From positions 23,100,159 to 23,164,158 of the forward strand of contig OW203765.1 of NCBI GenBank assembly GCA_934045905.1: a stretch of 64,000 bases of DNA. The letters run 5' to 3'. Of the stretch, positions 37,094 to 49,090 are shown one piece after another. Position 1 is the stretch's first letter, and each line of letters begins with the position of its first letter. A program made the position numbers and the translations under genes. The notes beneath the pieces were generated by a model, which was not told the DNA's origin, searched no databases, and worked only from the letters and a program-made list of their open reading frames with translations. The stretch is from Leuctra nigra (taxonomy: Eukaryota > Arthropoda > Insecta > Plecoptera > Leuctridae).

Positions 37094-38718
37094 AGGTTTA
37101 GTGTGAGGAAAACGCTCATTGCCGTTGATAAGCGTGCCGTCGAAATGAACTGAATACATCAGTAAAACAGAGTATGAATATTAATTAAGTTTCCGGTGAA
37201 ACAAAAATATCTTATGAATCTTTCATGAAAAAAGTGGCCTTCCGTTACTTAGTTTTACTGACTAGAAATTCGACAAACTAAAAAACGAGCTATATTATTG
37301 GTATACCTATAAGTACTCTAAAATACTAAATCTCTCTCAAATCAGAAGGTATCAAAGGACTGACTTCTGGTGATGAGCCGATGATTTGCATTGAAACCGA
37401 GAGTTGTTGCATCTAATTGTTGTCATCGATGTCACGTCCATTGTCCGCGTTACATATTTACAAGCGTAGAAAACAATCCTTGGCACAGTTGAACAATGGA
37501 ATCAATAAACTTGCATGTGATTTCCTATGAGTTTACATCAACATCTCGGTTGTTTATGAAGTATGTTCAGTCATGGGAGGATCTACACCCGGTGGTCGAA
37601 TATTGGGGGATGATGGGCTAAGAACGAATTTGACTCTCGGATTTGTACTTCACAAACCAACATTTTGTAATTTTTATTTGTAGAGCAACAAGGGCCATAA
37701 GATTTCCCAGATTAATGTGTTTCAAAATATGAAATAATTGTTTCGGTGTGAACTGGGGTGTCTCCCCCCTTACAGCATCTCAAAAAATAAATACCTCAAT
37801 AAAATGGGGTTTTTTATACATTATTTACAATTACATTGAATAAAAGTACTGATGGAAAAAGAGCCACTAAGGAGTCTTATTCTATAATGAAAACGACATT
37901 ATTTTTGTCTGAATGGCATTGGGTTTTATTTTATGGGGTAGCTATCAATAATTACATCGAAGGGAGAAGCTTCAGTACGCCACAAAATTATTATTTAGAT
38001 TTTTGAGACTTCAGTTATTTATTATATCGTGAATATATCAAGGCTCAGAGATTGTAAAATAAAACGTTCTTTGTAATTTGTTTTCGACACTTTTAAAAAA
38101 AATTGCCATACATGTTTTCATAAGGATCTTTTATACAAGGATTTCTTAGTATAAAAGGTCTAGTCAAAGAATATTTACCGAGAATACAAATCAACAATAA
38201 AATAATATTTTGTGAAATTCTAATTAATAATATAAATATATAATCATAAACTAAAATTATACAACCATTTTTTAGCATAAAATCAGAGTTTATAGTTCAA
38301 ATTATTGCACCCGTGGGAGTTTCAAAAGGTCAACAATGATCTTTCGTTCAAAAAAGAATAACTATTATAAAGAAACGCATGAGCTTTTATTATTTGTATC
38401 AAATAAAAGACAATAATAAAGTATATAATTACTTTATTTTTTATGTCCTAGATTGGCCTTAATTTCTTGATTTTCATCAAAACAAAAACAAAACATAACA
38501 CTCTTCTGAGTTCTCAAGTACCTAGGTACTATAGGTGGCGAACATTTTACTTTCCTTCCTGTGACGTAAGACGTTGTTTTAAGTAGGTCAACCATTGTTT
38601 TAAAACTGACAACTGAAATTACCTATTTTCACGTATCTGTACCTGGAATCGTTGTAATTACCTATTTTATGATTCTGGAATTGCGTCGTCGAAAATCTAC
38701 TGTCAAGAATGTCAGGAA

Positions 38719-38834
38719 GGGCCAGTTTTTCAATACTCTGCTATACATTCAGGAATGAATGTCATTGGTTGTTGCCATGGCAACTAGTCCTAATCAACTG
38801 CTTAAAACTGAGCCGAGTATTAAAAAACTGGACC
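38719..38834. mobile_element. GGGCCAG MITE, copy C (array member)
   Basis: First of four copies in a row. It begins GGGCCAGTTTTTCAATACTC, and has TAA on its right side only. It carries a perfect X-box palindrome, GTTGCCATGGCAAC, at 38771-38784. Confidence 0.75.
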
Positions 38835-38875
38835 TAAGAAAAATAAGATTTGATAAATTTACCAAAAATGTCAAT

Positions 38876-39008
38876 AGGGCCGGTTTTTCAATACTCTGCT
38901 AAATTTTATACGGTTGATTAGGACTATTGTCATAGCAGCAACCAATAACATTCCTTCAACGATCACTTAAAACTTAACTACTGGTTTAGCAGAGGATTGA
39001 TAAACCCC
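38876..39008. mobile_element. GGGCCAG MITE, copy D (array member)
   Basis: Very similar to copy E next to it, sharing a long identical core (AACGATCACTTAAAACTTAA), which suggests local duplication rather than two independent insertions. Target duplication is not clear. Confidence 0.7.
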
Positions 39009-39024
39009 AAAAATGTGAATTTAA

Positions 39025-39158
39025 GGGCCGGTTTTCAATACTCTGCTAATTTTTAAACAGTTGATTAGGACCTTTGTCATGACAGCAACCATAGCATTCC
39101 TTAAACGATCACTTAAAACTTAACTACTGGTTTAGCAGAGGATTCAAAACCCGTCCCT
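39025..39158. mobile_element. GGGCCAG MITE, copy E (array member)
   Basis: Begins GGGCCGGTTTTCAATACTC after TAA and is nearly identical to copy D. Its right end abuts copy F. Confidence 0.7.
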
Positions 39159-39290
39159 TAGAGCTTCAATGCTCTGTTAAAACCGGCAGTTCAGTTCAAG
39201 TGGTCATTGAGGCAATGCCATTGGTTGTTTCCGTGACAATAGTCCTAATCAACTTTTTAAAATTTAGCAGAGAGTTGAAACATTTTCCGT
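39159..39290. mobile_element. GGGCCAG MITE, copy F (array member)
   Basis: A diverged fourth copy, recognised from CTTCAATGCTCTGTTAAA at the left, CATTGGTTGTTTCCGTGACA in the middle and TTAGCAGAGAGTTGAAA at the right. Ends are less exact. Confidence 0.55.
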
Positions 39291-39489
39291 AAGTTTTACG
39301 AATAAAATACAGGGATGCATGTACACCCGCGGTCACATAAATTGCTGGCAAAATTCCTTTTTCAAAACTTGATTATCCAGACGAAAACACAGGTAAACTC
39401 ATGATTTCGAGAATTTTATGTTCAAGCACCAACCAGCGATCCTCCAACTTAACCGTTTACCGTCAATCCTTCTGACCGAGGGTGTGAAT

Positions 39490-39527
39490 CAGCGTTAAAT
39501 CCAGGCATACCTCGGGGGACGGGGGAC

Positions 39528-39558
<31 letters not shown>

Positions 39559-40159
39559 CCCCTCCCCCCCTCCCCCGGCACAAATATTGCAAAATATAAA
39601 ATGAAAGATTCTAAATAAAGAAAAGTTAGATATTCATATTCAGGGTTTCATCTAAAAAAAAAAAATAACATTTAAAATAATATGTGAAAAAACACGTAAA
39701 AATAGACGGATCATGTCAAAAACCTTCCAAAAGGGTTAGAATTGAGTTAAAATTCCAAAAAAATTCCGGGGCTATGCGCCCCGGACATGCATATTCTAAT
39801 AAGTTCAATAAATTTACCTATTCTTAATCCAATTTAATCCTATCAAATTTTTGGATATTTTGCAATTTTTAATTCCCCAAAATAGCTATACACTTTGATT
39901 CAAAATTGCACCTAAACGAATTACCTTAATCACAAAATTTTCTCGGGGGCTGCGCCCCCGAACCCCCTGTTTCCCACTGTGTCTTTTCAAAATATGTTAC
40001 GTATAATAAGTGCTTTGTGCTTCGTACAACTACAAGCCCCCCCCCCCCCCCCCCCCCCCCCCGCCCCCGAAACACCAACATTAAATAACTAGCCCAAAAA
40101 TATGCCACCCCCAACTTTTCAAGTGCCCCTCCCGAGAAAAAAGTCTGGATTCAACACTG
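39490..40159. mobile_element. hAT-like non-autonomous element with poly-G and poly-C runs
   Basis: Left end CAGCGTTAAATCCAG and right end (reverse) CAGTGTTGAATCCAG form 15-bp inverted ends of the CAGNG type typical of hAT elements. The flanks GTGTGAAT (39482-39489) and GTATAAAT (40160-40167) match at 6 of 8 positions, as for an aged 8-bp target duplication. Inside are a run of 26 G (39528-39553), a run of 26 C (40037-40062), and GC-rich hairpins at 39766-39784 and 39944-39960. No transposase is present. Confidence 0.7.
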
Positions 40160-41223
40160 GTATAAATTGAAATGATGAAACATAACCACATATGGCCACT
40201 TCCCTATCACCATATGCATGCGACGGAGGGATTGTCGTCCATCTCTGAGAGTCCTGTAGTTATGGATTCTGCTGAAGTGGCAATTAATCTGTTCTTGGAA
40301 GCCTCTGCGTCGGTGTCGGGCTGCACGAGCAGACTGCAAATGTCCTTTCGTTCGATTCCAGACACACGTCCAGGTACTTATATTCCGCGATAATTTCATC
40401 TGAAGATACTCGAGGCTGCTTCCGCCATTTCGGATGTATGCTGGTTAAGTACAAAACTGCAGCAAATTTGCAAATTAACAGATTTGAGCTATGTTTAGGC
40501 TCTTGGATACCTAATTACATATTTTTCCCATTTTTAAGCTAACATATTAATATTTTATTATAGGATCGATATAGGAAAGCATTCATTTTTAAAAACATAT
40601 TTTTCTATTTTTCTCGTTTGTTTAAGATAATTTAATGATACCAAGATTTTTGAAGTTTTTACAGATTATTTGCTAATTTTTGTATTTCTTGGCATTTTGA
40701 TTTGTCGTAATATTTTTGAAATTCTACATCTTCTACGCCATCTTAAGTATACATACCTAATTTTACAATAAAATGTGTTGTGTATTCTCCACTATAGGCC
40801 GCGCGTAGCTAACAAAATGCAATTATCTTTAAATAGCAACTTCACAATTTCTAGGAATCTAGGAGTAGGTTAAGTTATTTTTATTTAAATTGTAAAAATC
40901 CCTGAACTTTTGTGTAGCATCTCGAATATCACAAATTCTAAATTTAAAAATTCTATCAGACTTATAATGGCAATCTGTTGGTGAGGACATTATACGAATT
41001 TACATTTCTGTACATTAGAAGCAGAAGGACGGAAATCCATCTCAATCATTCTTGAGGCGCTCTCAAAAACTATAGTAGTCTGACTTTCAATCTTGTCTGT
41101 AATGATTACACCAGTTATATTCAAAGACAATACTTCATTTTAAATGCGTTTGTGGATATCAGACAATTTAATTACAATGGACAGAGCATGATTTTATGAT
41201 TCAAAGTATGTGAAACTAACAAA

Positions 41224-41628
41224 CTATCGAGAAACGGACTTCTGGCCTTTTGCTTTTAAGATACAGATTAGATAATAAGAAAATACGTTCTTCTCACATA
41301 TTGAATACAGAGTTAACAACCATTTTTGTGGGTAAATTGCATAATCAGGTGAAATGTAAAGAGTCGTTTCATATTTGGAACGTTTTAACTCAAAAACACA
41401 ATCCCGCAAATTATTTAATCGAGAGAATGGACTTCTGTCATTTTGCTTTTAAGATACAGATTTGCATCAGAAAATACGTATAGGTACTTCTCACATAATA
41501 TTGCGTTCAGACATTCAATTTGCGTTTAAATTGCATAATCAGAAAATATTTAAAGATCATTTCATATTTTCGAACGTTTTCCAACTCATTCAAAAACCCA
41601 ACATTCCCGCGAATTCGTTTAATCACGT
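41224..41628. repeat. Older tandem duplication, about 193-bp unit
   Basis: Shared landmarks offset by about 193 bp are GGACTTCTG (41236, 41429), TTTTGCTTTTAAGATACAGA, AAATTGCATAATCAG and the end AATCCCGCAAATT / ATTCCCGCGAATT. Several substitutions and small indels separate the copies. Confidence 0.8.
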
Positions 41629-41929
41629 AAAACGTCGTCGGGTTGAATAGAACCTCGGCGAGGTTGTTTACTCGTTGATAACACTTGACACATGTACACC
41701 AATCACGTGACACGGTGTTCTTATCTTGACTTTGAACTCATTATCGGCTCATTAGCTATCACCTCGATACATGGAACGTAAGTCGAACGGTGATAACGAG
41801 GAGACATGAGATCGCGTCTGATAGTGAGGCAGAAGATGATGGGGTTTTGTAGCGGTGGGAAAGAGAGAGTAACAAGATGCTGTGGGGAAGGAAGTGGATT
41901 TTTACGAGAGGAATACGCTCCTTAGTGTT

Positions 41930-42260
41930 GCATGCGAATTAATATGCGTGTGAAAGTTGCTGCTAGATAATAGAACTTGGAAATGCTAAGACAAATTCAA
42001 ATTTGCACACAAATTTGCAGGACAAATTTGCAGGACAAATTTGCGTCAAAAGAACAGAGATTCCTTTGAATAAAACTTTGAAAATATAGTTTAAAAGTTA
42101 AAACGAGCTTAAAATGTTCGTAAAATTTCAATAACTCTTGAAGTTCTTAATCTTGACAGGTTTGTCTGAAAATTTTGAAAAACATCTAAAATGTTGGTGC
42201 AAAAGACCGTGTAAAATTTTAAGTTGATGGCCTAATGGAGGTCATAATTGGAGTATAATT
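41930..42260 (+). repeat. Dispersed transposon-derived repeat, TGTCAATAACTCTT family
   Basis: It contains TGCATGCGAATTAATATGCG at the left, three ACAAATTTGCAGG-type direct repeats (about 42008-42044), then CAATAACTCTTGAAGTTCTT and GGTTTGTCTGAAAATTTTG. It is the plus-strand relative of 21.5 kb. Confidence 0.45.
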
Positions 42261-42844
42261 ACATATTTCAGGATCCTAAATTACCAAATTCTAACACCGA
42301 GTCTTTTCTATCGTGAGCTACAAGTGGCCATCCGAAATATTTGTTGAAATACAAAAAGATTTGGCTTAAATGTGGAAATCCACTGCAGCTCATTTTGCAT
42401 AGAAAAGAATCAGTGAGTGCTAAGGGATCTCAATATAGTCCATAAATTAAAAAAAAATAAAGTTAAATATTTTAAATATATAAAAATAATGTTTTCAATG
42501 ATGAATGATATAATATGCTTTATGATTGATGGATTGATTATTTAGGTTATTAGTTCAATTTTTTAGTACAATTTTTAAATCAGTGTATAAATGTTTTGAA
42601 GCAGCTAATAATGATAAGATTTTACAAAATGTCAACTGATAGTTGAATGTTTTTATATGTTGAGAAGGAACATGAAAAACTATGAGATATAAGTGATATG
42701 GCATCACAGGTATAATCATGAGTACCTACCTACTTTTGTAAAAGTAGAAACTATTGCAATTATCAATGCAACTGGCAGGTGTAAGGAAATTCTATATAGG
42801 ATACTTGCTTCACCTAAGTAACCGTACAGTAATACTGTCTTATT

Positions 42845-43015
42845 ACGAGAGAATGGGAATAGAATCTATATAAATATGCTCCATTTATTCATAATAGCTA
42901 TAAAGTTGTGAAAGGCCTCCACTTTGAACCAAAAGTTCTCATGTATGTCTGATAAAATGCTTACGAAATGGAGCCCTGTTATGTAGATGTTGTTCCCCTT
43001 CTCTCGTGGTACATT
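42845..43015. mobile_element. GAGAGAAGGGGAAC-family MITE, complete-looking copy
   Basis: The left end (ACGAGAGAATGGGAATAGAA, then TCTATATAAATATGCTCCAT) and the right end (ATGGAGCCCTGTTATGTAGA, then TGTTCCCCTTCTCTCGTGGT) are inverted relatives of about 48 bp. This is the reference copy for a family seen many times here. It has no coding capacity. Confidence 0.6.
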
Positions 43016-46000
43016 ATTACAATAATTGTCATAAAATTTGTATTTATATTTCTCACCTGGCCGTAGGTATTCCATCTTTTTATTCTTATCATTTTGCTCG
43101 CTCAACAACGCAAGTCGTTCATGTTTTGATTATTTCATTCGAATCGAATGTACTTTATTATTCGAATTCGAATATTCTTTGACCTCATAAGTTGCGTAAT
43201 TATACGTATTCAATGACTAGACATTATTCGCACAGTATTTCAAAGCAATTGCATTTAATTAGCAATAATATTAATGAACAGACACGTCAGATACCATACA
43301 TTCGAATGGAACTATTTTATTTATTCACTTTGTCAGATCATGGTAATCTATCACCAGAATTATTGTATGTATACATTAATGGTAAAATTTTAAATTTCGG
43401 GTATTTTATTTATCGTGTAAAAAATTGAACCATTCCAAAAGAAAATGTGTAGCGTCAAGTACCTAGTCGTCACATGTATGAGCCTTAGTAAATATATTAT
43501 TTAATTTTTTTTATTATCTGTACTTTCGATATAACAAAAGTTTACCCTCAACTTAGTACGAAAAAAATGAGTCCTCATTTGTAAGAATCAAATCTAATCC
43601 ATAAGCCATGACTCTTATTCAAATTTATCTAATCGTTCTGTGATTTAAAAAAAAACAATAGCTATAGATTGTTTGCATGCTATGTGTTACGTCAGTGTCA
43701 TACAGATAACCACACATTTCCAAAACAAAGGAAACTGTGTCAAAATATAACTCGAAAATAGATTAACTCATACTAGTATAGTAGGAACTAAACTATGCAT
43801 AAATGTATTTCAAATATTAAACGAAGTTAAGGTACTCATAAATCTGATCGTCCAAATCAATTCTAATCAATATCAACAAGAAGTTTCAAGACTTTCTTTA
43901 TGATAATAATTTTGTTATCTCTTTACTAAAACACTTAATATACGTCTCCATCTGAACCGGATAACTCTCAACCAAAAACACACAAATACTAATAGGTATA
44001 CTTGCGATTTAAATCGTCTTTATGTCCTTAATTTTCCAGAAATATTTGAAATTGGAGTTGCAGAAAAGCGTAAAATGAATATGTGGTTCGCTCAATCAAA
44101 AAATAATTAATAATCAGTTTTTTCTTGGAATCTAGAATGCAATTACGCATTGCAAAACGACACATTTTCATAGAGGTGTCGCGTTGTACTATTCCCATAA
44201 TTCTCAGGATAATTTTTCTCGAAACTCATATAAAAATAATCGATACTATCAGTTCCACATTAATTACTACTCATCCGTTCAGGGATCATATCACAGGATA
44301 TGCTTATGCCTTCAAACAATCACCTATATTATGTCGATCCTGTGAAATAGTTTTGTTAAAAACGAATGATGCAAATATTGACGCTAATGACAGGTTTCAA
44401 TCATATTAATGACTCGGCTGTCATCAGAACTGAGTCCAGAATAGAGCTGGTTTCAAGGATTTGTGTTCAATTGTGATTGGCTCATAGCTAGTTGCATTTC
44501 TTCTGCACTTTTCTTTTTTTTTCACCGTCCCCGTTTTATGGGAGAGAGACAGGGAAGTGATGGAACCTATTCCCAAAATCAGATTGATTCAAATTTGGTT
44601 TAAATGGTTGAAACAACATTTAATTTTGTTCACATCAGAAAAAGAATCTTCCTTCTTTATCTGTACATGCAAGAGTGAATTGTGCATTGTTGCACTGATC
44701 TACAAAGCTCATGCATGAGCTAAATCGAGTATGGCCACATATTTTTGTACAATTCCCGAAGACATCAAAAGTTAGAATACAAATGAGTTTAACGATAAAA
44801 AAGCTAAGTGGATGAAACGTGCAAAATGAGGCTTTTAAAGGAATATGATGCAAATGTTCAGTTATTTTAAAGATATTTCAAAGATAACATTGCCGAAACA
44901 CACGATAACCCTTTTGATCACCTATACGTCGGAAATATTATCTTTGCTACACTCTTTTGCAGGTTTACTTAGGTATAGATCTATTCGGAGAAAATTGAGT
45001 ATTCGAACCTATTGTCTCTGTCCCTAAATATGTATCAAAATACGGTTACAAATGAATAAGAATCGCCGAAAATGGATTTAAACGCTAAACCTCCGTTAAT
45101 TGGTTATTTGACAGCGGTGTTTCGCGGACACAAAAGCTAGTTTGTGTTGTAATTGTGTCAAGTGGAAGAGTAACTTGAGGTGTAAAACTACAACCCTATA
45201 TGTCAACATTAAAACATAACGTGCTCAGGATAGTCCATAACTCATAAGTGTCTATTATAATACGTTTCATTGATATCAATTCAAACTAAGACATGATTGT
45301 AATGACACATTATTTGTGATGGGAGATGAAAATGAAGTAATTGTTGAAGCGCTTCTCAATGAGCAGTGAAATAATCAATGAAGCAATCATTGATCAAATC
45401 AATGCTCATCGATCAATGAAATTGAATTCTCCGTGCAGGAAATCTACAACTGAACAATTATAATGATGAGCTAAACCAATCTGATGCAATCTGATTTGGA
45501 TTCCTTCATCTGTGACGTAAGAGCCTAACATCCCCCGTATTAAATCCAAAACATCATGGAATAAGGCAGGGTAAGACCAACTTTGGATTAGCTATCGTTC
45601 TGAAATTATTAATGTTGAATTGTCGTTACCAAAAGTTAATCTGTGAAATGTAGCAACTAATTGTAACTTATAGTAACTGTATAGTAGGTAACTTACATCG
45701 CAAGGTAAATTATTCTAAAAAAAAGGGGTTGCTGAAGTCTATGAAAATGAAAGCTTTATCTAGCAAAGTAAGTGTAAAAACACGTATTTGTTGTCTAAAT
45801 ACGGTAAATTCATTTACACAATTGATTTTTTAATGATTTTTTTAATATTAAATACAGATGATGATTTTGATAACATAAACCGAGATTTGAGGTTGATACA
45901 AATATTAAATATTCTCTAAATGATCAGAGAAATGTGTAGAATATGCACACATGCATTGAAATGTACAAATGTAGACAACAAAATATCGCGTTAGGGGTTG

Positions 46001-46249
46001 AAAATTATCAAAACAATTCTCAAAATGATCATTAGATTTGATTGAAATTAATGTAAGGGACATAAAGGACTCTTGTACACATTACCCATTTAATATTTTT
46101 CCAACAATCTTAATTAATTCATTTCAAATTTCAAATTCTAATTTCAAGCTAGATTGGAGCGATGCATTCATTTGACAATTGCTCATGTCGTAAGACAGGA
46201 AATAATAATATTTATCAATTAATCAAGGTATTTTGAGTAATCTACTTAC

Positions 46250-46335
46250 ACATACGAAGCGGCAAAAGGGTTTGCAGCTTCGCCACATTCTTCTTCGCTA
46301 TTGGCGGCCAGCGTAGCTTCGAACTCCGCGGGAAT
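46250..46335 (-). other. Candidate upstream exon of the SoxF gene (86 nt, frame-compatible)
   Basis: A GC-rich islet in AT-rich surroundings has an acceptor TGCAAG at 46341-46336 and a donor GTAAGT at 46249-46244. Between them one frame is open for 28 codons (IPAEFEATLAANSEEECGEA then NPFAASY), with mostly G/C third positions in its first half. It ends in phase 2 (GT|), and the SoxF exon begins with exactly one base before its in-frame ATG, so joining them gives a continuous frame (…ASYV-MMEDYAK). A second donor, GTATGT, lies 6 nt earlier at 46255-46250 and also keeps the frame. There is no ATG in this frame back to an upstream TAA. The exon is therefore either 5' UTR that happens to be open or coding sequence whose start lies further upstream. 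Linkage to SoxF is inference. Confidence 0.45.
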
Positions 46336-47105
46336 CTTGCAGCACACACCGAACAGAAAATATTCCTTTACAAATTAGTCCACAGATGATTCATTTCTCA
46401 AATAATCAATAAGATAAATCCACCGGAAGAATAGAATATTCACTCTCTTCCTAAATCGATAAACGTCACAGTAATTTGATCTAGAAAGATAAAACTATTG
46501 CGGAGTTTGTTTGGAAAAGAGAATTTATAAAATGCTTTGTCTTGCTTTGTGTAATTTCACAACTATTTCGGCTATCGATTGTAATCGTACGTTGGCCTAA
46601 AGACACACACACTAGTACACTTTTATGTATATGTGAGTCAGGATAAGCCCAGTGTTAAAATCCTCTTTGTTTGATAAAGAATAAAAAAATAGAACAATAA
46701 CAATGAGACACTTTTTTTAATCACAAGTACACTTATAAATCCGGGTCAGTAAGGGAATCCAAATTGTCAGTTCCGATACGAAATGTCAAGTTAATTGAAA
46801 AATCAAAAAGTTATTTTTCACGTGAAACTCACTTCGATTTTTTTTAAATTTGAATATTTAAAAAATCGATTTTTGTTTGATTTTTGTCACACAAAACACA
46901 AAACACAAATAGTTATTTAAAAACGTTCTAAAACCAAACGATACGACACTGTATACGATCGCACGTTTTTCTCCTTGTTTTCCGTTCACGTGAGGCAACA
47001 GGTAAGTGAGCACGCTCGAATATCCCACGCTCTGCAACACCTGTGCTCTGCTGTGGAGTCCAAGTGATACTGCATCTAATCTTCAACACGGCAATACAAA
47101 CTTAC
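46336..47105 (-). other. Putative first intron between the two 5' exon candidates
   Basis: This runs from GTAAGT (47105-47100) to TGCAAG (46341-46336), 770 nt, AT-rich at its 3' end. It also contains a strong plus-strand donor at 47001/47002, listed separately. Confidence 0.3.
46930..47001 (+). other. Plus-strand donor opposite the SoxF 5' region (possible antisense exon)
   Basis: The plus strand reads GGCAACAG|GTAAGTGAG with the donor at 47001/47002, only about 100 bp from the minus-strand donor at 47106/47105. The preceding 70 bp contain a CACGTGAG E-box-like element and are moderately GC-rich. The left boundary is arbitrary. It could be the first exon of an antisense or divergent non-coding transcript; there is no obvious protein. 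Confidence 0.2.
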
Positions 47106-47170
47106 CTGGCTGTCGCCGGCAGGTGGCGCCGCGAGCGCTAGTGTAGGAGCGCGCCACGTTCAAATTAAAT
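47106..47170 (-). other. Candidate first (5' UTR) exon and CpG-rich promoter patch
   Basis: On the minus strand the sequence GACAGCCAG|GTAAGT has a textbook donor at 47106/47105. The exon side is strikingly CpG-rich (GGCGCC, AGCGCT, CGCGCC) within AT-rich DNA. In the frame that would continue into the 46335-46250 candidate exon there is an upstream TGA and no ATG, so this would be untranslated leader. The right boundary given here (the transcription start) is arbitrary; I see no TATA box. Placement upstream of the two downstream exons, same strand, suggests the SoxF promoter, but an independent non-coding transcript is possible. Confidence 0.35.
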
Positions 47171-48829
47171 GACAGCTTTCTTTCTCGGGATTGGAACGTT
47201 TAGGGAGATGAGCTTTCTTTAGTTGGCAAGGCGTGATATTGTCATAAGTGTTCGTATAGTAATCAGGGATGATTATTTTACATTTAATTTACGTAATTTT
47301 TTAAATTTTGGTAAAGTATTTCTAAAAGAAAATGTGTAAAAGATATTATTTATTAAGTGATACTGATAAGTGATGGCACCCTTATTTGGATTATTATACC
47401 ATTAGTAAATTAAGAGAATACTTAACAAATGTACAACCCCTATTTATTTATTATTCGTATTTACTATTTTATTTGTATGTATTTACGTATTTATTTATAC
47501 AAAATATCTGTATTTTCTTTGAAAGTATTCAAATTCAAATTCACTTAATCTTAATTTAAGTATAAGATCAATTGGTTAACAAATTATGATTGTTTTTTTT
47601 CATACATAATTAAATTTTTATATTTATCAATCATTTTTGTTTCTCATGTTTTTTTTAACAATGGCTCTCAACCGATGAGAAAATAATTTAATTCTCATTT
47701 TTATAGATTTTATAGCTTTTTAAGTAGAATAATTTTGATTTAAAAGCCACATCGGTATAATAGTTTGAAAACGAAATTATCCACAAAAATGTAAGACACT
47801 TGTGGTTAGCCGTGTAGTTAAGGTTTGACTATTACAACACTCGAAACCACAAAGGCAAGAAAATGCACCTTGAAATAGTGTGAAATATTAATTCTTTTAA
47901 GATCTTACACAAAACGGCAATTAGGTATACACTTTTTTAATAACACAAAAACACATTTTCTTACAACCATTCAACTGAATCTGAAATAGATTAATATGAG
48001 ATTAACCATTTAAATAATATAATCTACAATATAGATAATAGAATCTGCAAAAAAAAGCTCCATATCTCATGAAATTTCTGCGATTTTATCTTTTTCGAGT
48101 TTTCAAAAGTTCATATTGCAAAAAACCTCAACATACATCACAGCCACATCTACACAGGCGATCAATGAAAGATACTTCTGTTCAATACTGAGACACTGCG
48201 ATCTCGTTGCTAGGCAAATGTGAGACGCTAGATTCATCTCAACGGTCTGTGATTGAGGTCTGAAGTTCCGGTGGCTCAACCGAGCAGAAAGAGTTGGGCA
48301 AATGTGAGGGGAACTCTTTCTCTCTCTTTCGGTAATGTTGAGGGAAGAAATTCATGTAACGCCCATGTGTTGGTTATTTCTAATTTTGTTGTTTTTGATT
48401 TGATATCTAGAAGTAGAGGAAGTGTAAGAAAAGTAATCAATCAGTTGTTTCATTCATCTTTTTCCAGACATGATTGATTGGTATCATTACTATTTCGTTT
48501 ATCTCTGTGAAAAATGTATTCGTTGGAGGTTTTCAAGACATGTTTTTGGCTCTTTCTGTGAAAGCTGTGTAGCACTTAAAAATAACAGAGATTTTTATTG
48601 CATTTTAGAGGTTCCCATTTCGATCAGACTTCCTAGAAAAGGTTAAAATAATTCAGTTCCTGGGTTTAGGCATCACCTTACATCTCTCATTAAAATATTC
48701 GTTCCATTATTTGATGAAATATCATATTTTGAAGATGGCCCTTCCCCTTTCCCTATCTAGGCAATGATCCTGGAATCTTTCACAAGCGCCAAAGGAGCAG
48801 AGGAGGATTTCTTTGACAATTCTTTGAAT

Positions 48830-49090
48830 AAATTTGACAAATATTACAAAACAGGCATAAAATGTCAATAATGTCAATAACTCTTAAAATTCTTGACAGA
48901 TTTCTCCAAAAATTGCCAAAAACTAATCAAAAGTTGGTCTCAATGATAACCATCGTGCAACATTTAAAGTTGATCGGTCAAATCGCTCCATTTTCAATTT
49001 TCAACCAATCAGATGATTTTGTTTTAATTTCGGTCTGCAAAAGGTGGTTTGTGTAAAATTTCAGCTCGATCTGAGAAACGGTGAGACTTG
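48830..49090 (+). repeat. Dispersed transposon-derived repeat, TGTCAATAACTCTT family
   Basis: Contains AATGTCAATAACTCTTAAAA, GACAGATTTCTCCAAAAATT and GTGTAAAATTTCAGCTCGAT. A short frame across it (48862-49056) is a by-product. Confidence 0.4.

Larger units (their letters stand above)
29821..46249 (-). other. Probable SoxF upstream intron, about 16.4 kb
   Basis: This lies between the candidate 46250-46335 exon and the SoxF exon acceptor. It contains the MITE array, the hAT-like element, a 193-bp duplication and SINE-like fragments listed separately. I found no convincing coding exon on either strand. If the 46-kb exon is not part of this gene, the stretch is simply 5' flanking DNA. Confidence 0.45.
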
